Positions 52,701 through 63,492 are shown, counted from the stretch's first letter. The stretch: 64,000 nucleotides of DNA from Ectobius pallidus (GCA_964059195.1 CAXKWD010000002.1:169576559-169640558); one strand, 5' to 3'. Notes: a model not told the origin generated them from the sequence alone. Translations and numbers: made by a program.

Positions 52701-53754
52701 CTGGATTCCTTCAATCAGAAGAATAATAAGATCTGTAATAGGAAAATGTAACACATGTTTCCGCTTTAAAGCACAGCCTTTTCAACAAAAAATGGCTGAC
52801 TTGCCTGCCGCCAGAATAACTCCAATACCACCATTTACAAATGTTAGCTTAGATTATGCAGGCCCATTTACAATAAAGTATGGTGGTCCAAGATCTAAAA
52901 TCACTACCAAGTCATATATTGCTCTCTTTGTGTGCATGTCCACAAAGGCAATACACTTAGAGTTAGTAACCACACTTACTTCTAAAGCATTTCTAGCTGC
53001 TCTGTCTAGATTTACTAGCCGCAGAAGCATTCCCCATTCGATTACATCCGACAACGGAACAACTTTCATTGGAGCTTGTAATGATTTGAAACAATTAAGT
53101 GACTTATTGTCATCTTCTGAATTTCAAAATACTGTTAAAGATGCTACCTCACATCTCAGCCTTAATTGGCATTTTTTACCGCCTTACTCTCCTCATATGG
53201 GTGGACTGCATGAAGCTGCAGTACGCTCAGTCAAACATCACCTGAAGCGAATGGCTTCAGATCTCACTCTCACCTACGAAGAGCTATCGACTTTGTTGAT
53301 CCAAATCGAAGCTATCCTTAATTCACGACCATTGCTCTCACTTCATGAAGAGATCGATGACTTCCAATATTTGTCTCCAGGACATTTTCTTGTAGGCAAA
53401 CCACTCATTTCATTGCCATCTCCAGACTTGTCTGGAAGTTACACATTACGCTCTCAGTGGAAAACACTGCATAACTCTACTGTTGATTTGTGGAAGAAAT
53501 GGTCTTCTGACTATCTTCACACACTCCAAAGGCGTTCCAAATGGAGCTCTAAATCTCACAATGTATCTATTGGTACACCAGTACTTCTCATTGAAGATAA
53601 TGTGCCACCTTTTAAATGGATTTTAGGCATAGTTGATCAAATTCACCCTGGATCTGACGGTCTCGTAAGAGTAGCTACTGTCAGAACTTCTTCAGGTCAA
53701 TATAAAAGACCAATAGTGAAACTCGCCCCTCTTCCCATAAATGGAGAAGATTAA
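49543..53754 (+). CDS. pol: BEL/Pao Pol polyprotein, unit F
   Basis: Intact 1403-codon ORF with the same predicted protein as unit E. Confidence 0.92.
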   Translation: MSKECDSSILIKHVKYGFKLKVIVVYVAYSNATFVVKDIVQCFTILISAQPNNVTRMLHLPSIPDPPKCLHPTALIIVEDINGKPVEATALLDTGSSCNLITNRLFNKLKLKALPKRVPLQGILESQAHMHKTTNIKIKSRTTLWNYDTQAIVIPEISASQLPDNYIDIRNWQIPANLPLANPNFNTPQCVDLLLGVEVYSQIMQDGIISAPDHPTIQNSQLGWTFSGKLPSLNTSRQMHLTSSHQDDNFYQSSNENVRRLVNSSSPRRLKGNRTNQTVNANANNDKQYSAFLNVDQSINNQLSKFWEFESVANSAPFPQDAHCETYFTETTTRDLDGRYVVKLPFNAPPESIGSTKQQAYQRFNSLEKRLANDAELCQQYGDFMTEYQTLGHMEPAESEQPETFDYIIPHHPVMKPSSSTTKLRVVFDASAKSTNKKSLNDILYVGPTVQPDLFSILLRFRLNPIAFTSDIAKMYRQVLISPEQQHFQQILWREQPSEPIKIFNLKTVTYGTAPAAFLATRALKQLTIDEGKDFPLASHLINNSTYVDDIVATAANIEEAQQMVSELNTLLPMGGFQPRKWSSNLPQLLENIPVESRETLDNRTFGDSDASSIKALGLIWQPSNDLLRVETSIDSSKPFVKCTRRTLLSCIASIFDPLGLISPIVAHCKIIFQSLWKETTSWDQLIPESIAKKWLTVHNQLHSISQIAIPRFALIPNAISIDLHGFCDASEQAYGACIYLCSTNQEGETQVSLLCAKSKIAPIKAVTIPRLELLAAHLLSKLTHNVLPTLQLDINSVNLWSDSNIVLSWLSRSPTTLKTFVANRVADIQEYTADFIWRHVSSSDNPADLISRGSTPEDLIHNDLWWIGPEWLSKDTSYWPTNNTQAISEPLPEVKVVAHITTVDSTFQSWFSKFSYLKSLRIMGYVLRFIHNAKPNNKRLSGSLSPDEITSSMHCCVKNVQRQAYAEEIGLLSAGKEIPTSSKILNLCPFLDSDNILRVGGRLERSNLPFESKHQMLLPCDHDFTKHLIHYTHFQLHHAGPQLIIAHLRERFWIPSIRRIIRSVIGKCNTCFRFKAQPFQQKMADLPAARITPIPPFTNVSLDYAGPFTIKYGGPRSKITTKSYIALFVCMSTKAIHLELVTTLTSKAFLAALSRFTSRRSIPHSITSDNGTTFIGACNDLKQLSDLLSSSEFQNTVKDATSHLSLNWHFLPPYSPHMGGLHEAAVRSVKHHLKRMASDLTLTYEELSTLLIQIEAILNSRPLLSLHEEIDDFQYLSPGHFLVGKPLISLPSPDLSGSYTLRSQWKTLHNSTVDLWKKWSSDYLHTLQRRSKWSSKSHNVSIGTPVLLIEDNVPPFKWILGIVDQIHPGSDGLVRVATVRTSSGQYKRPIVKLAPLPINGED

Positions 53755-53878
53755 TTATACTTAATAAATTATATATAACCTAAAAATGTCTTTGTAGAAA
53801 CTTTAAATAATTATAGTTTTGTTCCATTATACATTCTCTTTGTTTGAATAATTATTTGAATAATTATTGCGGGCAATA

Positions 53879-55524
53879 TGTATAATTACACAAAACTTGG
53901 AACTAAAACTATGACTTTTCGTAGCTAACATAGGCCTAAATTACGACCACATTAAAGTCATTTTATTGTAAATCTTCTCACATTCATGTTCAGATTTAAT
54001 ATTTGACACGTAGATTGCGATTCTGAACTTAGTTTTGTATAATCTATCATAATAAATATTATTTGAATGAATTAAGATGGTTTGTAAGAAACATAACCCA
54101 CTTTCAAACGTGCAATATTCACATATGTTCCACGGACTTTAGAATAATGTTAAAGTGTCTGGTATCATACTCACAGCTACCCATATTTAATATTGTTCCT
54201 TTAAAACCATTATTTGTTTATTAAAATAATTAATTAGTTATTACATATATATTCGCATGGTGATCCTCATTTGTTCGTTGCGAAATCATTTAGCGAGAGT
54301 ACTTCGATCTGACAATATATCGATACTGACTCGTTTCGATTTTCAATGCTGCCAATTTCCAGCAAAAAACTCATATAGTTTTCTCATACAAATATGCAAG
54401 TTTTTATTATTATATAGATTTTTTATATAGTTTTTATATTTGATTTATACTTTAAATCCATGGTGTTATTGTCCATTGCATTTGTTAGTATCTTTTCACG
54501 TCAAATTTACTTGTGACGCATTCTCTTATAAATATAATTTTGCTAAGTTTATTGGGATTCCCCTCACAAATTCCAGTACTAAACGCTCAGGCATTCAGTT
54601 AGTTTAGTTCACACGTCGAATCTGAAGCAATCAGACGTGTTTTCTCATTCATTCCTGCTTGGGAGAAAGTACTTCCCAATACATCATCAACTCTTCAATC
54701 ATCAGCCTTCTTCAGTATCCAAGGAACTGGGAGCTGAATTTCTACTAAAAATCTTCAATCCAGCAAGGATTTTCAACTTTAAATCATAAATTTTCAGATA
54801 AGAAATTTGATTACTAATATCATCTCAAACAATAGCTTCGCGTGGTCGCGCTTAGCATATCTTGTTACTTCTTATATCTATTAATTGAAGAAAATCTTCA
54901 ACTTCACATCTACCTTTTAATTGAACCAATTTCAATTAATTAAAAATTAATTTCCTACGTGAAGAAAGAACTTCACCATAAACTTTCATTGTTCGCTTGG
55001 TGACGCTATAGCATTAGGCACGCCAAGGTGACGTCATATAGACGCTTGCAATTTCAACATATCCGTTTTCCTCTGTGAACATTTCCAACACATTTCAAAG
55101 TGTTTAATTTATCCATCTAACTTCAGGATTTATAGACAATCAAAACATTACACATCATTAAGTGTAATTTATTACTTTAAGAAATATTTCATCATAATCA
55201 ATTTATAAACATTATTTGGAACTTTAACTTCAACTTCAGTACAAACTGCTACAGTCTTAATTATCATCATCAACATCAAGAAATTTCGTCATCTCTTCAA
55301 GATTATCAACTCTTCAAGCATCAACTTCAACAATTTTTCAGTGTATATTATAATCTCAGTTTTTCAGTGTTAAAATAAATATCATTTATTCACCAGAAGG
55401 TTACAAATTCTTGTTCTTTCATGTATAGGCAAGGCAAGGGTTTCAGAAACTTACAGTTCATTTTCACCTAATTTTCCCTTTCCAATCTACCTATTTGGTA
55501 CCTCATCTACTAGCCTACTATACA
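53879..55524 (+). mobile_element. BEL/Pao LTR 5 (1646 bp, shared by units F and G)
   Basis: Same ends and length as LTR 1; followed by the primer binding site of unit G at 55527. Confidence 0.92.
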
Positions 55525-55922
55525 TTTGGTCCTCCGGGCCGGATCTGTCCCATAGTGGCCTATGGAACTTTAAAATCTATTAATCTTATTATAAGTGGTC
55601 CTCCGACAAATATTTCCTAATTTTTCTGAAACCTGCGGGCAAGAATTTGTAACGTAAGGTAAGTCAAAACCATTCTCCTGGCACGACCAGTATTTGAGAA
55701 ATACAGTAGACACAGTGAAAAAGGGTTTCACAACACCTACTCATTTTTTATGTTGCATGAAATCAAACACAAAAACAGTGAAAAGTGTAAAACAACATAC
55801 CACACATTATTTTGTACTAAAAATCTTGAAGTTTCTTTTCAATTCAATCTTAAAACGCGGGCAAAATTGCACTATTAATTTAACTTCAATCTTATCAAGT
55901 AAGTTCAACTTAAATCATCAAA

Positions 55923-57482
55923 ATGACTACTTTAGAGCAAACCCTTGCAGCTTTCAGAGCGAAGCGTGCTCCAGTAAAAGCAAGAATCACACGTCTTTGC
56001 AATCTCATACCTCAACTACTTGTAAATGATGAAGCGACCTATAATGATCTCTTAGATAGGAAAGCTAACCTAACACAACTCGTTGCTAGATTTGAAGATG
56101 TTCAGACTAACATAGAAGAGTTAGATTTTTCCGATGTAGAACAGGCATATAGAGAGGAAGTAGAAGATTCTATTCTTAAAGCCACTTCACACATAAATAA
56201 ACTAGAAGCAAGTTATCTTAAATCTAAGGCTGATGCGGAAGCCGAGTTTAAGGAAAGACAAGCACGCATCGAGGCAGAAGCTAAAGAAAGACAAGCTCGC
56301 ATCGAGACAGAAGCTGCAGAAAGACAAGCACGTATCGAGGTAGAAGCTGCAGAAGCTGCAGCACAAAAAGCCATACAGCAAAAAATCAATCATATCAACA
56401 GGCTAAATCGCCAGTTCATGTCCTATGCTCAATCTATTCATGAGTTTGAAATTCAAAATGAAGCAAATTTTCATGAAGCAATCAGTATGAGAACCATGTT
56501 TCTCCATTTATTTGATGCATATGAAGACTCAGCGTTGCAAGTCACCCCTGATGATTTTCAAGACATAGATATTCAGAGACGAGAGATTGAAATAGCTTAT
56601 CATCGAGCATTAGGTTTCCTTGATTCCTTGATTTCACAAAATAAGCCAAAATATCAGCCAGAAAAATCGCTTTCAAGGCACTCTTCGAGCAAAGGTTCCC
56701 ATCATGCAGAACCTCAAACAATTCTTCCGAAACTCCCAGAAATAAAACTGCCCCAATTTGATGGCAATCCAATAGCTTGGGTAGAATTTAGGGATACTTT
56801 CACATCACTCATTCTAAGTAATAAACATATTACTAATATTGATAAATTTCAATATTTGAAATCATGCCTCACCACAGAAACACTCTGTATAATTCAGAAC
56901 ATTCCAGTGTCAGATGCCACATTTGAAGTTGCCTGGAAAACACTCACGGAACGTTTTGACAATGATAGATTAATCATGAACACGCATTTGGATCATTTGT
57001 TTACTGCGCCTACTATTGAACGAGACTCAGCAAATTCTCTCCAAAAATTTCTTGACCATTTTGTAAGTACGATGCACGCTCTCCAGTCCTTAAAGACTGA
57101 CGTCAACCTAACAGACTTAATTGTCTCCAAGTTAATCTTAGATAGATTACCTCCAGCCTTCATTAAAGAATGGGAAAGTTCTATTAAACCTAATCAATTA
57201 CCCACATTAAGTGAATTATTTGGTTTCCTAGAGTCGAAAGTGAGAGTCCTTCAGATGACAAGTTTAGCGATAGGATCTCAAGCTAAATCTAATTCTACAA
57301 ACAACTCTAATTCTACACAAATCGCCCCCCTCAAAAACCTGCTACTAATAATAATGGTGTTTCAAACAACAGCAATCAAAATAATCACAACAACTCCAGA
57401 ACGTATAATTCACGTCCTCTTTGTATTTGCTGCAGGCAAAATGTTATCCATGAATTGTATCAATGTGACAGCTTCAAAATGA
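55923..57482 (+). CDS. gag: BEL/Pao Gag polyprotein, unit G
   Basis: Same protein as unit B (Thr, His, Ile at the three variable sites). Confidence 0.88.
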   Translation: MTTLEQTLAAFRAKRAPVKARITRLCNLIPQLLVNDEATYNDLLDRKANLTQLVARFEDVQTNIEELDFSDVEQAYREEVEDSILKATSHINKLEASYLKSKADAEAEFKERQARIEAEAKERQARIETEAAERQARIEVEAAEAAAQKAIQQKINHINRLNRQFMSYAQSIHEFEIQNEANFHEAISMRTMFLHLFDAYEDSALQVTPDDFQDIDIQRREIEIAYHRALGFLDSLISQNKPKYQPEKSLSRHSSSKGSHHAEPQTILPKLPEIKLPQFDGNPIAWVEFRDTFTSLILSNKHITNIDKFQYLKSCLTTETLCIIQNIPVSDATFEVAWKTLTERFDNDRLIMNTHLDHLFTAPTIERDSANSLQKFLDHFVSTMHALQSLKTDVNLTDLIVSKLILDRLPPAFIKEWESSIKPNQLPTLSELFGFLESKVRVLQMTSLAIGSQAKSNSTNNSNSTQIAPLKNLLLIIMVFQTTAIKIITTTPERIIHVLFVFAAGKMLSMNCINVTASK

Positions 57483-57646
57483 TGTCCCATGAGCAAAGAA
57501 TGCGATTCGTCAATACTCATAAAGCATGTCAAGTATGCCTTCAAACTAAAGGTCATAGTAGTGTATGTGGCGTATTCAAATGCCACATTTGTGGTGAAAG
57601 ACATAGTACAATGCTTCACAATCCTAATCAGCGCACAACCAAATAA
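57329..57646 (+). CDS. gag: BEL Gag zinc-finger segment, unit G (shifted frame)
   Basis: As unit B; CQVC intact. Confidence 0.75.
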   Translation, partial: PQKPATNNNGVSNNSNQNNHNNSRTYNSRPLCICCRQNVIHELYQCDSFKMMSHEQRMRFVNTHKACQVCLQTKGHSSVCGVFKCHICGERHSTMLHNPNQRTTK

Positions 57647-60600
57647 TGTAACACGCATGCTGCACCTTCCTTCAATACCAGACCCCCCAAAATGTCTGCA
57701 TCCCACTGCATTAATCATTGTGGAAGACATAAATGGTAAACCTGTAGAAGCAACAGCCCTGTTAGATACTGGTTCTAGTTGCAATTTAATAACTAATCGC
57801 TTATTCAACAAATTAAAGTTGAAAGCTTTACCCAAAAGAGTGCCACTTCAAGGCATCTTAGAGTCTCAAGCCCATATGCACAAGACTACAAACATCAAAA
57901 TCAAGTCAAGAACTACGCTATGGAATTATGATACACAGGCTATTGTAATTCCAGAAATTTCTGCCAGCCAACTGCCAGATAATTACATTGATATTAGAAA
58001 TTGGCAAATTCCAGCCAATCTCCCCCTAGCTAACCCAAATTTCAACACACCACAGTGTGTTGACTTACTCTTAGGAGTAGAAGTTTATTCACAAATAATG
58101 CAGGATGGCATAATCAGTGCTCCTGATCATCCCACAATTCAGAATTCTCAATTGGGATGGACCTTTTCTGGAAAGTTACCATCACTTAACACTTCTAGGC
58201 AAATGCATTTAACCTCAAGTCATCAAGATGACAATTTCTATCAATCTAGCAATGAAAATGTCAGACGACTTGTCAATTCTTCTTCTCCAAGGCGATTGAA
58301 AGGAAATCGCACAAATCAAACTGTTAATGCCAATGCCAATAATGATAAACAATATTCTGCATTTTTAAATGTTGATCAATCAATAAACAATCAACTGTCT
58401 AAGTTTTGGGAATTCGAAAGTGTAGCCAATAGTGCACCTTTCCCTCAAGACGCACACTGTGAAACATACTTCACAGAAACTACCACAAGAGATCTTGACG
58501 GAAGATATGTCGTCAAGCTTCCTTTCAATGCCCCACCAGAATCAATAGGCAGCACCAAGCAGCAAGCCTATCAAAGATTCAACTCACTCGAAAAACGTTT
58601 GGCAAATGATGCTGAACTTTGCCAGCAATATGGTGATTTCATGACTGAGTATCAGACCCTAGGCCACATGGAGCCTGCGGAATCTGAACAGCCTGAAACC
58701 TTTGATTACATAATCCCTCATCACCCGGTGATGAAACCGTCAAGCAGTACTACTAAACTAAGAGTAGTATTTGATGCCTCTGCTAAATCAACAAACAAAA
58801 AGTCATTAAATGACATACTTTATGTAGGCCCTACAGTCCAACCAGATCTATTTTCCATACTATTACGATTCAGACTGAATCCTATTGCCTTTACTTCTGA
58901 CATCGCTAAGATGTACAGACAAGTACTCATATCTCCTGAACAACAGCATTTCCAGCAAATACTTTGGAGGGAACAACCTTCAGAGCCCATCAAGATCTTC
59001 AATCTTAAGACTGTGACTTATGGCACAGCACCAGCCGCATTTCTAGCAACTCGAGCCCTTAAACAACTTACAATTGACGAGGGTAAAGATTTTCCACTAG
59101 CTTCACATCTAATAAATAATTCTACGTATGTCGACGACATAGTGGCAACCGCCGCTAATATTGAAGAAGCCCAGCAAATGGTTTCTGAATTAAACACTTT
59201 GCTTCCCATGGGTGGATTCCAACCTAGAAAGTGGAGTTCAAATCTGCCACAACTTCTAGAAAACATACCAGTCGAGTCAAGAGAAACTCTTGATAATCGC
59301 ACATTCGGTGACTCAGATGCCAGCTCTATTAAAGCATTAGGCTTAATATGGCAACCATCAAATGATTTATTGCGAGTAGAAACATCCATAGATTCTTCTA
59401 AACCTTTTGTTAAGTGTACAAGAAGAACACTACTTTCTTGTATTGCGTCAATATTTGACCCCTTAGGCCTCATCTCTCCCATAGTTGCACATTGCAAAAT
59501 CATATTTCAATCCTTATGGAAGGAAACTACCTCCTGGGATCAACTTATACCTGAATCGATCGCCAAAAAATGGCTGACGGTTCACAACCAACTACATTCA
59601 ATTTCTCAAATTGCTATTCCTCGGTTTGCATTAATACCAAACGCTATTTCAATAGATTTGCATGGATTTTGCGACGCTAGCGAGCAAGCTTATGGCGCTT
59701 GCATCTATTTATGCTCTACCAATCAAGAGGGCGAAACTCAAGTATCCTTACTATGTGCAAAGTCTAAAATTGCACCTATCAAAGCGGTTACAATTCCCAG
59801 ATTAGAATTATTAGCTGCCCATTTATTATCCAAACTCACCCACAATGTTTTGCCTACACTACAGCTCGACATTAATTCAGTAAATTTGTGGAGTGATTCC
59901 AATATAGTTTTGAGTTGGTTGAGTCGCTCTCCAACCACACTCAAGACATTTGTTGCAAATAGAGTTGCGGATATACAAGAGTATACTGCAGACTTTATTT
60001 GGAGACATGTATCATCAAGTGATAATCCCGCTGATTTGATATCTCGAGGTTCGACACCCGAGGATTTAATTCATAACGATTTGTGGTGGATTGGCCCAGA
60101 ATGGCTGTCCAAGGACACCTCATACTGGCCAACCAATAACACACAAGCTATCTCAGAACCACTGCCAGAAGTCAAGGTAGTAGCTCATATCACTACTGTT
60201 GATAGTACCTTTCAATCTTGGTTTTCCAAGTTTTCTTACTTAAAATCTCTCCGCATTATGGGTTATGTATTAAGATTCATACATAATGCAAAACCTAATA
60301 ACAAACGCCTTAGTGGATCTTTATCTCCTGATGAGATAACAAGTTCAATGCACTGCTGTGTAAAAAATGTCCAGCGTCAGGCATACGCTGAAGAAATAGG
60401 ACTATTGTCAGCTGGAAAGGAAATTCCAACCTCCAGTAAAATTCTTAATTTATGCCCATTCTTGGATTCTGACAACATCCTACGTGTTGGCGGACGATTA
60501 GAAAGATCTAATCTTCCATTTGAATCAAAACATCAAATGCTATTGCCATGTGATCATGATTTCACAAATCATTTAATTCACTATACACATTTTCAACTGC

Positions 60601-61700
60601 ATCACGCAGGACCACAACATATTATTGCTCATCTCAGAGAAAGATTCTGGATTCCTTCAATCAGAAGAATAATAAGATCTGTAATAGGAAAATGTAACAC
60701 ATGTTTCCGCTTTAAAGCACAGCCTTTTCAACAAAAAATGGCTGACTTGCCTGCCGCCAGAATAACTCCAATACCACCATTTACAAATGTTAGCTTAGAT
60801 TATGCAGGCCCATTTACAATAAAGTATGGTGGTCCAAGATCTAAAATCACTACCAAGTCATATATTGCTCTCTTTGTGTGCATGTCCACAAAGGCAATAC
60901 ACTTAGAGTTAGTAACCACACTTACTTCTAAAGCATTTCTAGCTGCTCTGTCTAGATTTACTAGCCGCAGAAGCATTCCCCATTCGATTACATCCGACAA
61001 CGGAACAACTTTCATTGGAGCTTGTAATGATTTGAAACAATTAAGTGACTTATTGTCATCTTCTGAATTTCAAAATACTGTTAAAGATGCTACCTCACAT
61101 CTCAGCCTTAATTGGCATTTTTTACCGCCTTACTCTCCTCATATGGGTGGACTGCATGAAGCTGCAGTACGCTCAGTCAAACATCACCTGAAGCGAATGG
61201 CTTCAGATCTCACTCTCACCTACGAAGAGCTATCGACTTTGTTGATCCAAATCGAAGCTATCCTTAATTCACGACCATTGCTCTCACTTCATGAAGAGAT
61301 CGATGACTTCCAATATTTGTCTCCAGGACATTTTCTTGTAGGCAAACCACTCATTTCATTGCCATCTCCAGACTTGTCTGGAAGTTACACATTACGCTCT
61401 CAGTGGAAAACACTGCATAACTCTACTGTTGATTTGTGGAAGAAATGGTCTTCTGACTATCTTCACACACTCCAAAGGCGTTCCAAATGGAGCTCTAAAT
61501 CTCACAATGTATCTATTGGTACACCAGTACTTCTCATTGAAGATAATGTGCCACCTTTTAAATGGATTTTAGGCATAGTTGATCAAATTCACCCTGGATC
61601 TGACGGTCTCGTAAGAGTAGCTACTGTCAGAACTTCTTCAGGTCAATATAAAAGACCAATAGTGAAACTCGCCCCTCTTCCCATAAATGGAGAAGATTAA
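57489..61700 (+). CDS. pol: BEL/Pao Pol polyprotein, unit G
   Basis: Intact 1403-codon ORF. Two residue changes are private: Lys to Asn (T at 60569) and Leu to His (A at 60619), both around the integrase H2C2 finger. The second puts an extra His beside the HHAGPQ stretch. Catalytic residues are unchanged. Confidence 0.92.
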   Translation: MSKECDSSILIKHVKYAFKLKVIVVYVAYSNATFVVKDIVQCFTILISAQPNNVTRMLHLPSIPDPPKCLHPTALIIVEDINGKPVEATALLDTGSSCNLITNRLFNKLKLKALPKRVPLQGILESQAHMHKTTNIKIKSRTTLWNYDTQAIVIPEISASQLPDNYIDIRNWQIPANLPLANPNFNTPQCVDLLLGVEVYSQIMQDGIISAPDHPTIQNSQLGWTFSGKLPSLNTSRQMHLTSSHQDDNFYQSSNENVRRLVNSSSPRRLKGNRTNQTVNANANNDKQYSAFLNVDQSINNQLSKFWEFESVANSAPFPQDAHCETYFTETTTRDLDGRYVVKLPFNAPPESIGSTKQQAYQRFNSLEKRLANDAELCQQYGDFMTEYQTLGHMEPAESEQPETFDYIIPHHPVMKPSSSTTKLRVVFDASAKSTNKKSLNDILYVGPTVQPDLFSILLRFRLNPIAFTSDIAKMYRQVLISPEQQHFQQILWREQPSEPIKIFNLKTVTYGTAPAAFLATRALKQLTIDEGKDFPLASHLINNSTYVDDIVATAANIEEAQQMVSELNTLLPMGGFQPRKWSSNLPQLLENIPVESRETLDNRTFGDSDASSIKALGLIWQPSNDLLRVETSIDSSKPFVKCTRRTLLSCIASIFDPLGLISPIVAHCKIIFQSLWKETTSWDQLIPESIAKKWLTVHNQLHSISQIAIPRFALIPNAISIDLHGFCDASEQAYGACIYLCSTNQEGETQVSLLCAKSKIAPIKAVTIPRLELLAAHLLSKLTHNVLPTLQLDINSVNLWSDSNIVLSWLSRSPTTLKTFVANRVADIQEYTADFIWRHVSSSDNPADLISRGSTPEDLIHNDLWWIGPEWLSKDTSYWPTNNTQAISEPLPEVKVVAHITTVDSTFQSWFSKFSYLKSLRIMGYVLRFIHNAKPNNKRLSGSLSPDEITSSMHCCVKNVQRQAYAEEIGLLSAGKEIPTSSKILNLCPFLDSDNILRVGGRLERSNLPFESKHQMLLPCDHDFTNHLIHYTHFQLHHAGPQHIIAHLRERFWIPSIRRIIRSVIGKCNTCFRFKAQPFQQKMADLPAARITPIPPFTNVSLDYAGPFTIKYGGPRSKITTKSYIALFVCMSTKAIHLELVTTLTSKAFLAALSRFTSRRSIPHSITSDNGTTFIGACNDLKQLSDLLSSSEFQNTVKDATSHLSLNWHFLPPYSPHMGGLHEAAVRSVKHHLKRMASDLTLTYEELSTLLIQIEAILNSRPLLSLHEEIDDFQYLSPGHFLVGKPLISLPSPDLSGSYTLRSQWKTLHNSTVDLWKKWSSDYLHTLQRRSKWSSKSHNVSIGTPVLLIEDNVPPFKWILGIVDQIHPGSDGLVRVATVRTSSGQYKRPIVKLAPLPINGED

Positions 61701-61824
61701 TTATACTTAATAAATTATATATAACCTAAAAATGTCTTTGTAGAAACTTTAAATAATTATAGTTTTGTTCCATTATACATTCTCTTTGTTTGAATAATTA
61801 TTTGAATAATTATTGCGGGCAATA

Positions 61825-63470
61825 TGTATAATTACACAAAACTTGGAACTAAAACTATGACTTTTCGTAGCTAACATAGGCCTAAATTACGACCACATTA
61901 AAGTCATTTTATTGTAAATCTTCTCACATTCATGTTCAGATTTAATATTTGACACGTAGATTGCGATTCTGAACTTAGTTTTGTATAATCTATCATAATA
62001 AATATTATTTGAATGAATTAAGATGGTTTGTAAGAAACATAACCCACTTTCAAACGTGCAATATTCACATATGTTCCACGGACTTTAGAATAATGTTAAA
62101 GTGTCTGGTATCATACTCACAGCTACCCATATTTAATATTGTTCCTTTAAAACCATTATTTGTTTATTAAAATAATTAATTAGTTATTACATATATATTC
62201 GCATGGTGATCCTCATTTGTTCGTTGCGAAATCATTTAGCGAGAGTACTTCGATCTGACAATATATCGATACTGACTCGTTTCGATTTTCAATGCTGCCA
62301 ATTTCCAGCAAAAAACTCATATAGTTTTCTCATACAAATATGCAAGTTTTTATTATTATATAGATTTTTTATATAGTTTTTATATTTGATTTATACTTTA
62401 AATCCATGGTGTTATTGTCCATTGCATTTGTTAGTATCTTTTCACGTCAAATTTACTTGTGACGCATTCTCTTATAAATATAATTTTGCTAAGTTTATTG
62501 GGATTCCCCTCACAAATTCCAGTACTAAACGCTCAGGCATTCAGTTAGTTTAGTTCACACGTCGAATCTGAAGCAATCAGACGTGTTTTCTCATTCATTC
62601 CTGCTTGGGAGAAAGTACTTCCCAATACATCATCAACTCTTCAATCATCAGCCTTCTTCAGTATCCAAGGAACTGGGAGCTGAATTTCTACTAAAAATCT
62701 TCAATCCAGCAAGGATTTTCAACTTTAAATCATAAATTTTCAGATAAGAAATTTGATTACTAATATCATCTCAAACAATAGCTTCGCGTGGTCGCGCTTA
62801 GCATATCTTGTTACTTCTTATATCTATTAATTGAAGAAAATCTTCAACTTCACATCTACCTTTTAATTGAACCAATTTCAATTAATTAAAAATTAATTTC
62901 CTACGTGAAGAAAGAACTTCACCATAAACTTTCATTGTTCGCTTGGTGACGCTATAGCATTAGGCACGCCAAGGTGACGTCATATAGACGCTTGCAATTT
63001 CAACATATCCGTTTTCCTCTGTGAACATTTCCAACACATTTCAAAGTGTTTAATTTATCCATCTAACTTCAGGATTTATAGACAATCAAAACATTACACA
63101 TCATTAAGTGTAATTTATTACTTTAAGAAATATTTCATCATAATCAATTTATAAACATTATTTGGAACTTTAACTTCAACTTCAGTACAAACTGCTACAG
63201 TCTTAATTATCATCATCAACATCAAGAAATTTCGTCATCTCTTCAAGATTATCAACTCTTCAAGCATCAACTTCAACAATTTTTCAGTGTATATTATAAT
63301 CTCAGTTTTTCAGTGTTAAAATAAATATCATTTATTCACCAGAAGGTTACAAATTCTTGTTCTTTCATGTATAGGCAAGGCAAGGGTTTCAGAAACTTAC
63401 AGTTCATTTTCACCTAATTTTCCCTTTCCAATCTACCTATTTGGTACCTCATCTACTAGCCTCCTATACA
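61825..63470 (+). mobile_element. BEL/Pao LTR 6 (terminal LTR, 1646 bp)
   Basis: Starts TGTATA and ends TATACA at 63470, where array homology stops. It has C instead of A at 63463, eight bases before its end. The next bases (TACTGGC) are flank and may start with the target-site duplication. Confidence 0.92.
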
Positions 63471-63492
63471 TACTGGCATTTAATAACAATGG
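63471..63492. other. Flanking sequence between array and foldback MITE
   Basis: 22 bp starting TACTG. The first 4-6 bases are the candidate right copy of the target-site duplication of the original BEL insertion; the left copy should lie outside the window. Confidence 0.5.

Larger units (their letters stand above)
47579..53878 (+). mobile_element. BEL/Pao unit F internal region
   Basis: Complete 6300 bp. Shares the G variants of unit E (48759, 49404, 49592) but has the common T, not A, in the 3' non-coding end, so it is a distinct copy and not a duplicate contig end. Confidence 0.92.
55525..61824 (+). mobile_element. BEL/Pao unit G internal region (last of the array)
   Basis: Complete 6300 bp. 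It lacks the C-F variants in gag and so resembles A and B there; two private changes are in pol. Confidence 0.92.
7639..63470 (+). mobile_element. Tandem BEL/Pao array: seven internal regions sharing LTRs, 7946-bp period
   Basis: The same gag and pol recur at 18129, 26075, 40031, 47977 and 55923 with exact 7946-bp spacing. Two departures are explained: 8611 bp between units A and B (a 665-bp MITE plus target duplication) and 6010 bp between C and D (a 200-N gap replacing about 2136 bp). Between consecutive internal regions there is only one 1646-bp LTR, so this is not a set of independent insertions. The terminal LTR ends at 63470; the first LTR is truncated at 7639. Copies differ at very few bases. 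Confidence 0.93.

Noticed and set aside
47579..53878. Units E and F as an assembly duplicate like C and D
   Set aside because: They differ in the 3' non-coding end (A at 45897 in E, T at the equivalent site in F) and there is no gap between them.
7639..63470. Reading the repeated units as a CRISPR array or a simple satellite
   Set aside because: The 7946-bp unit contains complete LTR retrotransposon parts (LTR, primer site, gag, pol), which explains the repetition.
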